The position numbers and the translations under genes are program-made. From Brucella rhizosphaerae (GTDB lineage: Bacteria; Pseudomonadota; Alphaproteobacteria; Rhizobiales; Rhizobiaceae): a DNA stretch of 64,000 bases. The DNA lies in NCBI RefSeq assembly GCF_002252475.1, contig NZ_NNRK01000035.1:248001-312000 (forward strand), written 5' to 3'. The notes below the pieces were generated by a model. The model was given only the letters and a program-made list of their open reading frames with translations. It made no database searches and had not been told where the DNA came from. Below, one piece after another: positions 55,025 through 63,269 of this stretch. Position 1 is the stretch's first letter, and every line of letters starts with the position of its first letter.

Positions 55025-55040
55025 CGAACCAATCGGTTCG
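55025..55040. promoter_or_regulatory. TetR-type operator 1 (emrA side)
   Basis: CGAACC-AATC-GGTTCG, arms of 6 bp, 28 bases upstream of the emrA start. Its reverse complement is identical to the operator at 55082-55097, extended to 20 matching bases. It sits where a repressor would block the emrAB promoter. Confidence 0.85.
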
Positions 55041-55081
55041 ATGTTGACTTAGAGCAATAAGTTGCCCATATCAAGTGACAT

Positions 55082-55097
55082 CGAACCGATTGGTTCG
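55082..55097. promoter_or_regulatory. TetR-type operator 2 (tetR side)
   Basis: CGAACC-GATT-GGTTCG, in opposite orientation to operator 1, centred 57 bases from it and 22 bases before the regulator start at 55120. It would give autoregulation of the divergent TetR gene. Confidence 0.85.
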
Positions 55098-55119
55098 AGA
55101 AAATTATGAGTTTTGTACA

Positions 55120-55854
55120 ATGAATCGTGAACACCGCATAGAAGAGAATGCTGCAGCTGCCCTGGATAGCAATGAGGCTGGCACATTTGCGGTTGAACCT
55201 GATGGGGAAGGCGGACGCACGCGTCTCGCCGCAGGACAAGACCCTATAAAGCGCCAGCAGATTCTTGAGGGTGCGCAAAATGTGTTTCTGCGCATGGGAT
55301 TTGATGCTGCCAGCATGAACGACATCACGCGGGAAGCGGGTGTCTCAAAGGGAACGATTTACGTTTATTTCAACAGCAAGGAAGATCTGTTCGTCGCTCT
55401 GTGCGAGCACTATCGGATGACGACTTTCAGCAAGCTGGTCGACAAGATCGATCGTGGCTTTTCCACCCGGGAAGAGCTTGCTGATTTTGGTGTTACGCTG
55501 GTTACGCTGATAACTTCGACGACTGCAATTCGTGCGCAACGCATCATTCTCGGTGTGAGCGATCGGAAGCCTGAACTGTCGGCACGTTTTTATGAACGTG
55601 GACCTAAACGCAGCCATTTGATCATGGCAGACTATCTTTCCAAGATGATCGAAGCAGGCGAACTGGAGCCTTTTGACCCGCTGGAAAAGTCTTATCAGCT
55701 TTCGGATCTGTTTCTTTCCGGCCTTTATCGGCCTCGCCTTTTTGGCGTCCTGAGTGAGCCTCCTTCTGAGCAGACAATCATCAAGAATGTTGAATCTGCA
55801 CTGGATTTCTTCTTCAGGGCTTACGGGAAACACCATCAGGATGTTTCAAAATAG
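55120..55854 (+). CDS. TetR-family repressor of the emrAB-type operon
   Basis: 244 residues. After a charged extension of about 45 residues comes the TetR HTH (RQQILEGAQNVFLRMGFDAASMNDITREAGVSKGTIYVYFNSKEDLF). The ligand domain follows, with the AefR-like C-terminal block. ATG 55120 is chosen because the longer frame would run through operator 2. The gene is divergent from the EmrAB-type pump, and the two operators between them make it the most likely regulator of the pump and of itself. Confidence 0.9.
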   Translation: MNREHRIEENAAAALDSNEAGTFAVEPDGEGGRTRLAAGQDPIKRQQILEGAQNVFLRMGFDAASMNDITREAGVSKGTIYVYFNSKEDLFVALCEHYRMTTFSKLVDKIDRGFSTREELADFGVTLVTLITSTTAIRAQRIILGVSDRKPELSARFYERGPKRSHLIMADYLSKMIEAGELEPFDPLEKSYQLSDLFLSGLYRPRLFGVLSEPPSEQTIIKNVESALDFFFRAYGKHHQDVSK

Positions 55855-56108
55855 AACATTCGCCCATCTACCGAAGGGTTAAAACCGCATAGTTACATTA
55901 GTAACGTAGTTTTCATTTGCGGGAGCCATATTTAGGCGCTGTTCTTGTGTGTAATACTTAGCAATCAATTTATTGCGGGTTGCAACGTGACCCATTTTTT
56001 ATGTCACTTATAAGTGATTGAAGGTCCGAAGGAGTCGATTCGCTACCGGTATTTTGGGTGGCACCAGATGAAGCCCTTTTTTTCCTTTATTACCAAGGAT
56101 ATTACGCA

Positions 56109-56891
56109 ATGACTCTCGACTTGATTCATTTTCCGAATTTTAAAAAGACCTTCTTTGGCACCTCGTTCCAGGGCGACACGCTTGCGCTTCTGACGCGTAT
56201 CCGTGACGAGATTGGATGTCGCTATATCATGCACACATATCGTGGGCGTATGGGTGATTGTACAAAGACAAACTCTTCCGACCTGACCGTTGTCATGACG
56301 TTTCCTTCGACCTGGGCGACGAGATATTCAGCGAAGAACTACTTCCTGATTGATCCTATTTTTCAGGATGACGCTCCCTATTATCAGAATGATTCCAGCG
56401 GCATCGTGCGCGATCTCAAGGAAGATGCTGCTGCATGTCCTGATATCGCGGATATGATGCAAGATGCGGAGAAACATGGGCTGGGGAATACGTTTATAGC
56501 CGTCTCAGCCCGCAACCCGAAGGGTGCCGTTGGCTGTACACTTTTCTGCTTTGATCTTGGCGACCAAGTCGCACGAGAAGATTTTCTTCTCAAGATGCGC
56601 CCGCGTCTGCTGAGTGTTTCCGGTATTATTCACAATACATTGTGCGGTTGTGATAACACGAAATCAGCTGCATCTCTTCTGACCCCACGCGAGGTAGATT
56701 GCTTGCGATGGGCAGCCAACGGCAAGACAGATGGTGAAATCGCTGAAATTCTCAGCATCGCCCGATGGACGGTCGTAACTTATCTTCAAAATGCGAAGAT
56801 TAAGCTCAATTGTTCTAATCGTACTTCTGCAGTGGCTACAGCACTCTCTCTGGGCATCATTGAAATGCCGGAAGTGCAGCATTTGATGTGA
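56109..56891 (+). CDS. vjbR: VjbR-type LuxR-family quorum-sensing regulator
   Basis: 260 residues. The N-terminal autoinducer-binding domain (about 25-175) includes [23 protein letters not shown] and [20 protein letters not shown]. The C-terminal LuxR HTH has [25 protein letters not shown] and [19 protein letters not shown]. It matches my recollection of Brucella VjbR (259 residues) closely along its length. VjbR responds to C12-homoserine lactone and controls the VirB secretion system, flagella and outer-membrane proteins in Brucella. No luxI is seen near it. AAGGA lies 10 bases before ATG 56109. Confidence 0.93.
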   Translation: MTLDLIHFPNFKKTFFGTSFQGDTLALLTRIRDEIGCRYIMHTYRGRMGDCTKTNSSDLTVVMTFPSTWATRYSAKNYFLIDPIFQDDAPYYQNDSSGIVRDLKEDAAACPDIADMMQDAEKHGLGNTFIAVSARNPKGAVGCTLFCFDLGDQVAREDFLLKMRPRLLSVSGIIHNTLCGCDNTKSAASLLTPREVDCLRWAANGKTDGEIAEILSIARWTVVTYLQNAKIKLNCSNRTSAVATALSLGIIEMPEVQHLM

Positions 56892-56917
56892 TGTCGCGCT
56901 TACACGAAAACTACTAT

Positions 56918-56953
56918 TACACCGGATGCGTGAAGCTTCCGGTGTAGCTTTTT
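56918..56953 (+). terminator. Rho-independent terminator after vjbR
   Basis: TACACCGGA (56918-56926) pairs with TCCGGTGTA (56938-56946) with an 11-base loop, followed by GCTTTTTC. It lies 27 bases past the vjbR stop. Confidence 0.85.
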
Positions 56954-56977
56954 CAGGATCAAAAGCGTTATTCTCGA

Positions 56978-57406
56978 TTAAGCCGTCTTGCGCATAGGCA
57001 AGCGGGCATTGTCGATAGCATCGATCAGACGGGTCGTATTCTGCGCCGGATCGTCGTCCGGGTTGTCAAATACAATATGGCTCAGTTCAACGCTTGCCGT
57101 TTTCCCCGAAAGTGTCAGGCGAAAATAGGCATATACGCCTTTGTTACGGAACTCCATGTCGAGAACGATGGATGGGCTTGTGAACCAGTCACAGTGAAAT
57201 TCTCCGCCATGCCCCAGTTCGAGCGTGCCCGGAAAGAAGTGCAATTCAGTTGCCGAGCTGACAATATCTGCAATATTGGCAAACAGCTCGCAGCGGATGA
57301 AAGCAATATAGTCGGCTGGATCAACCAACCGAAGTTCAGCAACGACTTCGCGGATGTTTTCGGCAATGATTGCCTCGCGTTCGTTTGAGAATTGCAGGCT
57401 CTTCAT
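56978..57406 (-). CDS. Protein of unknown function between vjbR and flhB
   Basis: A 142-residue soluble acidic protein with mixed alpha/beta character, no signal peptide and no membrane segment. Blocks include EAIIAENIREVVAELRLVDPADYIAF, TLELGHGGEFHCDWF and MEFRNKGVYAYFRLTL. I do not recognise the family. It lies downstream of flhB on the same strand (70-base gap) and tail to tail with vjbR, so a role in the flagellar or quorum-sensing set is possible. GGCGG upstream of ATG 57406 gives a plausible ribosome site. Confidence 0.75.
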   Translation of the reverse strand: MKSLQFSNEREAIIAENIREVVAELRLVDPADYIAFIRCELFANIADIVSSATELHFFPGTLELGHGGEFHCDWFTSPSIVLDMEFRNKGVYAYFRLTLSGKTASVELSHIVFDNPDDDPAQNTTRLIDAIDNARLPMRKTA

Positions 57407-57476
57407 CTTGTCACCGCCGATCCGGAAGAACAGAGATATAATATATTAGAATATACTAAAGTCATCTTAAAACCTA

Positions 57477-58547
57477 TCAATGTAATGCATGTCGAGCATT
57501 GATGACACGGATGAGTTCAGCGACAGCCTTATAGAATTCAGGTGCGATCATCTGGTCGACATTCACCTGTTTATAAAGTGCACGGGCCAATTGTACATCC
57601 TCGAAAACCGGGATCGAATTCGCGGCAGCTACTTCTTTTATTTTGAGAGCGATCAGGTCTTGTCCCTTTGCAACAACAATTGGGGCTGCATCCTCATTGG
57701 GTCGATAGCGTAGTGCTACAGAGAAATGGGTCGGATTTGCGACAATAAGCGTTGCAGTCGGTACGGCGTTGATCATGCGGCGGCGCGCGCGATCGCGTCC
57801 CAGAGAGCGCTGGCGTGCTTTTACAAGCGGATCGCCTTCCGATTGCTTGTGCTCATCTTTTACTTCCTGCTTGGTCATGCGCAATTCCTGCTTCCAGTGA
57901 ATGCGCGACCATGCAAGGTCGAAACCGGCAATTGCTGTGATTGCCAACACATTGGCGACGAGCAGCCTGACCAGATTTTCACGCAGGAATTCCGGTAATG
58001 CGCTCGGATCGGTCGCAATGGCATCAGTGAAAAGATTGTTACTTTTGAAGAAGACGAAGAAAACAATAACGCTGGCGGCGAGGAACTTTGCCAGCGATTT
58101 CAGGAATTCAACCTGACCGGCACGCCCGAAAATCCGCTGCCAGCCTTTAAAGAGCGATATCCGGGAAGCCTGAGGGCGGATACGCTCTCCCACCATGCGT
58201 GGTGCGTTCTGAAAAGCCGAAGCCGCAATACCCGCCAGCGGAATAATGATGAATATCGGAAGGAGCGCCATACCGACTGACACTCCCAGAATGCCAAACA
58301 GGTGGCTGGCATCCTCTGCGCTGTTGAGAGTCCAATCCTCCGGGCGGTCCATCAACTCACGCAAAAAGACGGCGAGTTTTGTCGTCGCCGGAGCTGCTAC
58401 AAAGACAGCGATAACCAGAAAGGACGCGATGCCTGCGAGAATGGGCGCTTCGCGGGAAAAGGGCATATTACCCTTATCGAGAGCGTCGCGGATTTTCTTC
58501 TCGCTCGCTTCCTCTGTTTTACTCTCTTTGTCGGTATCATCGGACAT
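57477..58547 (-). CDS. flhB: Flagellar export apparatus protein FlhB
   Basis: 356 residues with four helices in the first about 210 residues and the cytoplasmic self-cleaving domain after. The autocleavage motif NPTH is in VANPTHFSVALRY, and the N-terminus reads DKESKTEEASEKKIRDALDKGN, as in all FlhB proteins. It is a core part of the flagellar type III export gate and switches substrate specificity by cleavage at NPTH. It lies 110 bases downstream of fliG, with a palindromic repeat in between. Confidence 0.96.
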   Translation of the reverse strand: MSDDTDKESKTEEASEKKIRDALDKGNMPFSREAPILAGIASFLVIAVFVAAPATTKLAVFLRELMDRPEDWTLNSAEDASHLFGILGVSVGMALLPIFIIIPLAGIAASAFQNAPRMVGERIRPQASRISLFKGWQRIFGRAGQVEFLKSLAKFLAASVIVFFVFFKSNNLFTDAIATDPSALPEFLRENLVRLLVANVLAITAIAGFDLAWSRIHWKQELRMTKQEVKDEHKQSEGDPLVKARQRSLGRDRARRRMINAVPTATLIVANPTHFSVALRYRPNEDAAPIVVAKGQDLIALKIKEVAAANSIPVFEDVQLARALYKQVNVDQMIAPEFYKAVAELIRVINARHALH

Positions 58548-58562
58548 GTGTCACACGCGTTC

Positions 58563-58620
58563 TTAGAGCATGTCTCCCAAAAGTGGAAACCAGTTTTTGG
58601 ATAAAGACATGCGTGAAAAC
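58563..58620. repeat. Palindromic intergenic repeat (hairpin-2 type), inverted copy between fliG and flhB
   Basis: GCATGTC (58568-58574) pairs with GACATGC (58606-58612), with CCCAAAAG and CAGTTTTTGG in the arms. It is the reverse orientation of the second half of copies A and B and begins with CTTAGA, the reverse of their CTCTAG end. It interrupts the motA-flhB transcription unit just before flhB. Confidence 0.75.
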
Positions 58621-58657
58621 AAAGAGTTAGAAAGATTTCAGGAAAAGCGGCAACGGC

Positions 58658-59704
58658 TTATTCTGTGTCTTCGCCTGAATCGAGCGTTATGATGCCGCGT
58701 TCCGACAAATCGATCGCGATGCGGGCGACTGTTCGCCTTGCATCGGCAATGTTCTGGCTGGTGATATTGCCCTGCTCGGCGGCGAGCTCGCTTTCGACCA
58801 TGCGGCGTCCGCGTGTAGAAAGCGACGAAAGCACCGTTTCCTGAAGGGCCGAATCCGCGCCACGCAGAGCTGTTGCGATCTGCTCGGTCTGTACTTCATC
58901 GAAGAGCAGAAGACGGGCACGCTGCGACAGGCGTTCAATATCTTCGAAGTTGAAGAGTTTTGCTTTGATGCGGGAAATGTCGTCCTGGCTGAGATCTTTG
59001 AGGCTCGCCATGAGCTCTTCCATTTCCTGCCGGTCGAGCTGGTTGAAGATGTTGGCAATCTGGCCGTGATGGGCTTTGACTGGACCAGCATCGCTGCGTC
59101 CCAGAAGATCACGACGAAGCACATCTTCCAAAAGATCTGCTGCAGCAGGGGCGACATTGCCGATATGCAAGGAACGCTGAACCACGGCACTGCGCAACTG
59201 CGGAGGCAGTCCGACAAAAATGCGTGCTGCGAGATCTGATGGAAGCTTGGAAACAATATAGGCGATGATCTGCGGATGCTGATCAGCGAGATAGGCTTGG
59301 AGCCCTTCAATTGGCAGCCGTGCAAGCCCGGCCCAGACGGATTCCTGCACGAGCTGGGGTTGAACGCGCTCTTCAAACACGGCGTCTGCTTCGTCTTGTG
59401 GCAGTGCTTCACGCAGCAGGCCTTCAAAACGCTGCGCTGCTTCTGACACAGGTGCGCCTTCGGCAAAAGAATCTTCGAACTGTTTTACGAGCTGTTCAAA
59501 ATCAAGCGGTGAAATGGGTTCAAGCGTTCGGGCATGACCGGCGAGCTTGCGCAAATCTTCCGCATTGAAATGTTTGAGGAGGCGTGATGCGGATGGACGG
59601 CCAATGGCGACAAGGATCGCAGCCGCTTTTTGCGGACCGGTGAGTGTATCGATCAATCCGCTGACGTTGTCGTCGGAAGGCTTTTGCGTTTCATTATCGG
59701 CCAT
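58658..59704 (-). CDS. fliG: Flagellar motor switch protein FliG
   Basis: 348 residues. FliG N-terminal domain with LTGPQKAAAILVAIGRPSASRLLKHFNAEDLRKLAG, then middle and C-terminal domains. EHPQ-like DQHPQIIAYIVSKLPSDLAARI and the torque helix region (FNFEDIERLSQRARLLLFDEV) are present. It forms the rotor ring that contacts MotA. ATG 59704 (MADNETQ) is used; the longer frame to 59788 overlaps fliN. It is 10 bases after fliN. Confidence 0.95.
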   Translation of the reverse strand: MADNETQKPSDDNVSGLIDTLTGPQKAAAILVAIGRPSASRLLKHFNAEDLRKLAGHARTLEPISPLDFEQLVKQFEDSFAEGAPVSEAAQRFEGLLREALPQDEADAVFEERVQPQLVQESVWAGLARLPIEGLQAYLADQHPQIIAYIVSKLPSDLAARIFVGLPPQLRSAVVQRSLHIGNVAPAAADLLEDVLRRDLLGRSDAGPVKAHHGQIANIFNQLDRQEMEELMASLKDLSQDDISRIKAKLFNFEDIERLSQRARLLLFDEVQTEQIATALRGADSALQETVLSSLSTRGRRMVESELAAEQGNITSQNIADARRTVARIAIDLSERGIITLDSGEDTE

Positions 59705-59714
59705 GGTCGATCCG

Positions 59715-60062
59715 TTACTTACCGATGATTTCGGTGAGGCTGACGCCGAACCGTGAGGAGTCGTCTTCGAGCACGATGACTTCACCACGCGCGATCACGC
59801 GTCCATTGACGACGATATCGACCGGGTCACCAATCTGCTTGTCGAGCGTGATGACAGCACCGCGACCAAGCTTCATGAGGTTTGCGACGGGCATGGTCGT
59901 TCCGCCCAGAACCACCTGAACGTCAACCGGGATACCCATGATCAATTCAAGATTGGGCTTTGAGGCACCAGCTTTGGCGCTGCGCGGCTTTTCTTCGCGC
60001 AATTCTTCAATCGCCTCTTCCAGCTCATGCTGCATATTTTCGTCCTTGTTTTCGGTGCTCAT
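59715..60062 (-). CDS. fliN: Flagellar motor switch protein FliN
   Basis: 115 residues, with an SpoA (CheC-like) domain at about 40-112: NLELIMGIPVDVQVVLG, LMKLGRGAVITLDKQIGDPVDIVVNGRVIARGEV and DSSRFGVSLTEII, the FliN family pattern. It forms the lower C-ring with FliM. The ATG at 60062 overlaps the upstream coiled-coil gene stop by 4 bases. Confidence 0.95.
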   Translation of the reverse strand: MSTENKDENMQHELEEAIEELREEKPRSAKAGASKPNLELIMGIPVDVQVVLGGTTMPVANLMKLGRGAVITLDKQIGDPVDIVVNGRVIARGEVIVLEDDSSRFGVSLTEIIGK

Positions 60063-60520
60063 GCCTGCCCCGCAATTTCAACTGTTGCCTTCTTGACTGC
60101 TCGGCGCACGAAAACCGGCAAGGCGTTTTTTTCTTTTGGCGCAGGCTCGCTTGCAGGCGAAAGCAGCTGCTCATCGATCCGTGTTGCCGTTTCGGTGACG
60201 GTGCGCGCCTGACGCATATCGCGCGTGAGCGCTTTACGCAGCCGGTTCAGCTCTTCAATTGCTTCGTCCATTTCGCGGCGCACACGGCTTGTTTCAGCAA
60301 GACGGGCTTCCAGCTTGAGTGTTTCGTCCGACAGGTCGGTCCGCTGGCTTTGCAGCGACTTGGCCACGCGCTCCAGACCATTAGAGGCCGCAGCCACGCG
60401 CAGCGTCAACAGTTTGCCAAGTTTGATGGTTTCGTTGGCCTTGCGGCCCACGATGATGAGTGCGCCAAGCGAGCCGAGCGCCAGAAGCGTCGATAGAAGA
60501 TTAGCCAGCAACAAGCTCAT
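60059..60520 (-). CDS. Membrane-anchored coiled-coil protein in the C-ring operon (DUF6468-like)
   Basis: 153 residues. An N-terminal helix (SLLLANLLSTLLALGSLGALIIV) is followed by a long predicted coiled coil (about 30-110) of Lys, Arg, Glu and Ala, then a C-terminal tail with PVFVRRAVKKATV. ATG 60520 lies inside the end of fliM (20-base overlap) with GGAAGAGGA upstream, a strong ribosome site. The gene is conserved between fliM and fliN in this group by my recollection, possibly DUF6468; its function is unknown. Position suggests a flagellar basal-body or C-ring assembly role. Confidence 0.8.
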   Translation of the reverse strand: MSLLLANLLSTLLALGSLGALIIVGRKANETIKLGKLLTLRVAAASNGLERVAKSLQSQRTDLSDETLKLEARLAETSRVRREMDEAIEELNRLRKALTRDMRQARTVTETATRIDEQLLSPASEPAPKEKNALPVFVRRAVKKATVEIAGQA

Positions 60521-61439
60521 CGATAAGATCCTCTTCCTGATTGACAGGGTCGCCAACTTTGACTGTGAAATGGATGCCCGATTTGCCGAGCGTGCATTTG
60601 AAAAGCTGCTGATCGCCTGCGCGAAGCCGTACCTGCTCCATTGCATCGACGGGGAGTTTCAGCACCTGTCCGATTTCAAGTTTTGAAAGGGCTTCCAGCG
60701 TCATGCTGCCCTGTTGAATGAATGTCTCAAGCTCAATGCGGGCGCGGCTGACTTCATTACGCATCTTCTTGGACCAGGCAGGGTCGGCCTGGTTCATCGG
60801 ACGGCGCAGGAAAGCAGCCACTGCATCCTGCATTGGCTTATGCGTGTTTCTGGGCAAAAGGAGATGCAGAGCACCGGTCTTGCCTGCTGCGACAACGTCG
60901 ATCCGGCAGACGAAGAGGCGCGAGCGCTCAAGGTCTTCGCCATTGAATTCGGCTGTGTCCAAGCATTCGCCGGGTGCGAAAAGCGATTGCCCACCACCGG
61001 TAAACACCTGATCCAGTGCTGCCGCCATATGCGATGTCAGCTGGCCGGAAACCTTGCGTTCAAGCATGCCAAAGGGGCGTTCGAGATCAAAGCTGCCAAG
61101 ATTTCCCTGCGCACCGAACATGGTTTCGATGACTGAAAACACCAGCGTTGCGTCGGCCGTCAGATAGAGAGTGCAACCCCAGCGGTCGGCTTTGAGCGGT
61201 GCGATAATTGCTGCCTGATCGAGAATGGCATTGATGGCGGCATCATCAGCCGTTTCTACCTGACCAGTTTCAGCATCGAACGCGGCAGCGCTTCCCTGTT
61301 TGAGACGGCCACAAAAATTGGACGATGCATCCTTGAATACATGCGCGAGCGATTTGAGGTCGTCGCCGGAAAGTCCGGCTGCGCGTAAAAGGTTATCTGC
61401 AAGCACGTCGTTTTTGCGGTTTTGGCCCAGTGTAGTCAT
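60501..61439 (-). CDS. fliM: Flagellar motor switch protein FliM
   Basis: 312 residues with a CheC-like middle domain (about 40-225, ETMFGAQGNLGSF corresponding to the FliM GGxG area) and a C-terminal SpoA domain (about 230-305, SKLEIGQVLKLPVDAMEQVRLRAG). The N-terminus MTTLGQNRKNDVLADNLLRAAG has no canonical EIDALL CheY-binding motif. This is known for some divergent alphaproteobacterial FliM proteins and may mean a different response-regulator contact. It is 2 bases after motA. Confidence 0.9.
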   Translation of the reverse strand: MTTLGQNRKNDVLADNLLRAAGLSGDDLKSLAHVFKDASSNFCGRLKQGSAAAFDAETGQVETADDAAINAILDQAAIIAPLKADRWGCTLYLTADATLVFSVIETMFGAQGNLGSFDLERPFGMLERKVSGQLTSHMAAALDQVFTGGGQSLFAPGECLDTAEFNGEDLERSRLFVCRIDVVAAGKTGALHLLLPRNTHKPMQDAVAAFLRRPMNQADPAWSKKMRNEVSRARIELETFIQQGSMTLEALSKLEIGQVLKLPVDAMEQVRLRAGDQQLFKCTLGKSGIHFTVKVGDPVNQEEDLIDELVAG

Positions 61440-61441
61440 AA

Positions 61442-62314
61442 TCAGGCAGCCTGCTGGATCGGCGTGGTCGCCATGGTTTCCTGCTCAACCACGTCGATGC
61501 TTGGACGCTCATAGGCTGAAATGGTCTTGCGGCCATATTCGAGCGCGATCTGCGGCAGCGAGCCATTCATGTAGGCAAGCAGTGTCTGCTTCACGACTGT
61601 ATAGAGACGGTTTTGCTTGTCTCGGGTTGATTTGATCTTGGTCGCGATTGGGCCAACGACACCATAGGAGAAGAAAATACCGGCAAATGTTCCGACAAGT
61701 GCTGCACCGATCAGGTGACCAAGCACTTCCGGGGACTGATTGAGCGCGCCCATCGCTTTAATAACACCGAGAACGGCGGCAACGATGCCAAGTGCCGGAA
61801 GCGCTTCCGAAATCGACACCATGGCCTGATAGGGCTTCAGCTTGTCACGCGAGAGCGTGTGGATTTCTTCATCCATCAGCGATTCAATTTCATGCGGACG
61901 TACATTGCCGACAATGATGAGACGGCAATAATCGCAGATGAAGTGTACGAGGTCATCGTTTTTCAGAACGCTCGGATAGGCCTGGAAGATCGCGGACTCT
62001 TTTGGATTGTCGATATGGACTTCCACCTCATTGCGCGACTTTGCGCGCAATTCCCGCATCAGGCTGTAGAGCAGGCCCAGAACGTCGAGATAATCGCGCT
62101 GCTTTGGTACGGCATTTGCGAAGGCTTCCATGCAAGCCTTACCTGTATCTTTAACCAGCGAGAGTGGGTTGGCGACAAAGAATGTGCCGAGTGCTGCGCC
62201 CAGAATAATGACGAATTCCCATGGCTGGATAAGCACGCTGACGTGACCGCCCATGGCGATGAAACCGCCGAGCATGCAGCCCAGTGTGATGGCGAGGCCG
62301 ATGAGAATACCCAA
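61442..62314 (-). CDS. motA: Flagellar motor stator protein MotA
   Basis: 290 residues. Helices 1-2 ([37 protein letters not shown]) and 3-4 ([38 protein letters not shown]) follow the MotA pattern. A cytoplasmic loop includes [14 protein letters not shown] and [12 protein letters not shown]. The start is TTG 62314 with GGAG upstream, giving the normal MotA beginning. It should use H+ with MotB, which is not in this window. It begins the motA-fliM-fliN-fliG-flhB unit. Confidence 0.95.
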   Translation of the reverse strand: MGILIGLAITLGCMLGGFIAMGGHVSVLIQPWEFVIILGAALGTFFVANPLSLVKDTGKACMEAFANAVPKQRDYLDVLGLLYSLMRELRAKSRNEVEVHIDNPKESAIFQAYPSVLKNDDLVHFICDYCRLIIVGNVRPHEIESLMDEEIHTLSRDKLKPYQAMVSISEALPALGIVAAVLGVIKAMGALNQSPEVLGHLIGAALVGTFAGIFFSYGVVGPIATKIKSTRDKQNRLYTVVKQTLLAYMNGSLPQIALEYGRKTISAYERPSIDVVEQETMATTPIQQAA

Positions 62315-62477
62315 AGCGCATGACTCCCGTTGGTTCGAACTTATTTTTACACCTTAAGGAATGCGCCTTGTGCGAAGCTTGCCATTTGACGCTGATCATG
62401 TGGACCTGAATTTTTAATCAGCTTCGGACAAGCTTGATCGAGCATAACGGCTGGGAAAAGTTTCAGGGGGTTCTCGC

Positions 62478-63266
62478 ATGGTCAACACGATGATGAGTTA
62501 TCGGCTGATTGCGTCCGATATGACGCGGTCGTTGCAGCGCGTCTCGAAGGAGCCTGTGGTTGAGCGGGAAACCGCGTATTACAAAGAGAATATCGGCAAG
62601 GTTAAATCCATTGACGATTTCATGTCTGATACCCGGCTTTTTAATTACGCGATGAAGGCATTTGGCCTTGAAGATATGGCCTATGCGAAAGCTTTCGTGC
62701 GCAAGATCCTTACCGAAGGTGTCAAAAACGATGACGCCATGGCGAACAAGCTGACCGATAAGCGCTACAAAGAATTCGCAACAACGTTTGATTTTGCTGG
62801 CAAGGGTGACAAGGCGACGGAAGGCACTGCTCCACAGCAAGGTGTGATGGACAAATATGTCCGTCAGACGCTTGAAACAGAAGCAGGCAGTCAGAATGAA
62901 GGCGTTCGTCTGGCGCTCTATTTTGAGCGCAAGGCATCTACTATCACCAATGCTTACGAAATCCTCGGCGACAAAGCGTTGCTTACGATGATGCAGACGA
63001 CGTTTGGCTGGCCTGCAGCTATGTCGAATGCCGACATCGATAAGCAGGCCAAGATGATCGATGCCAAAGTCGACTTCTCGAAGATGTCCGATCCAGACTA
63101 TGTGTCGAAGCTGATTTCGCGTTTCACTGCCATGCATGAAATGAACAATCCGACGGCGAGCAGCCCTGCTTCCATTGCGTCGCTGCTGTTGGGTGGAACG
63201 TCGTCAGTTGGCATTTCGGCCAACATTCTGACCACATTGCAAAACTTCAAGCCGGGCGGACGTTGA
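62478..63266 (+). CDS. DUF1217 flagellar-region protein
   Basis: 262 residues, no signal peptide. DUF1217 features include YYKENIGKVKSIDDFMSDTRLFNYAMKAFGLEDMAYAKAFVRKILTEG and the second half ALYFERKASTITNAYEILGDKAL. Proteins of this family occur in flagellar loci of alphaproteobacteria and lack a defined role. AGGGGG lies before ATG 62478. It is divergent from motA and directly before flgF (3 bases), so likely co-transcribed. Confidence 0.85.
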   Translation: MVNTMMSYRLIASDMTRSLQRVSKEPVVERETAYYKENIGKVKSIDDFMSDTRLFNYAMKAFGLEDMAYAKAFVRKILTEGVKNDDAMANKLTDKRYKEFATTFDFAGKGDKATEGTAPQQGVMDKYVRQTLETEAGSQNEGVRLALYFERKASTITNAYEILGDKALLTMMQTTFGWPAAMSNADIDKQAKMIDAKVDFSKMSDPDYVSKLISRFTAMHEMNNPTASSPASIASLLLGGTSSVGISANILTTLQNFKPGGR

Positions 63267-63269
63267 TCG

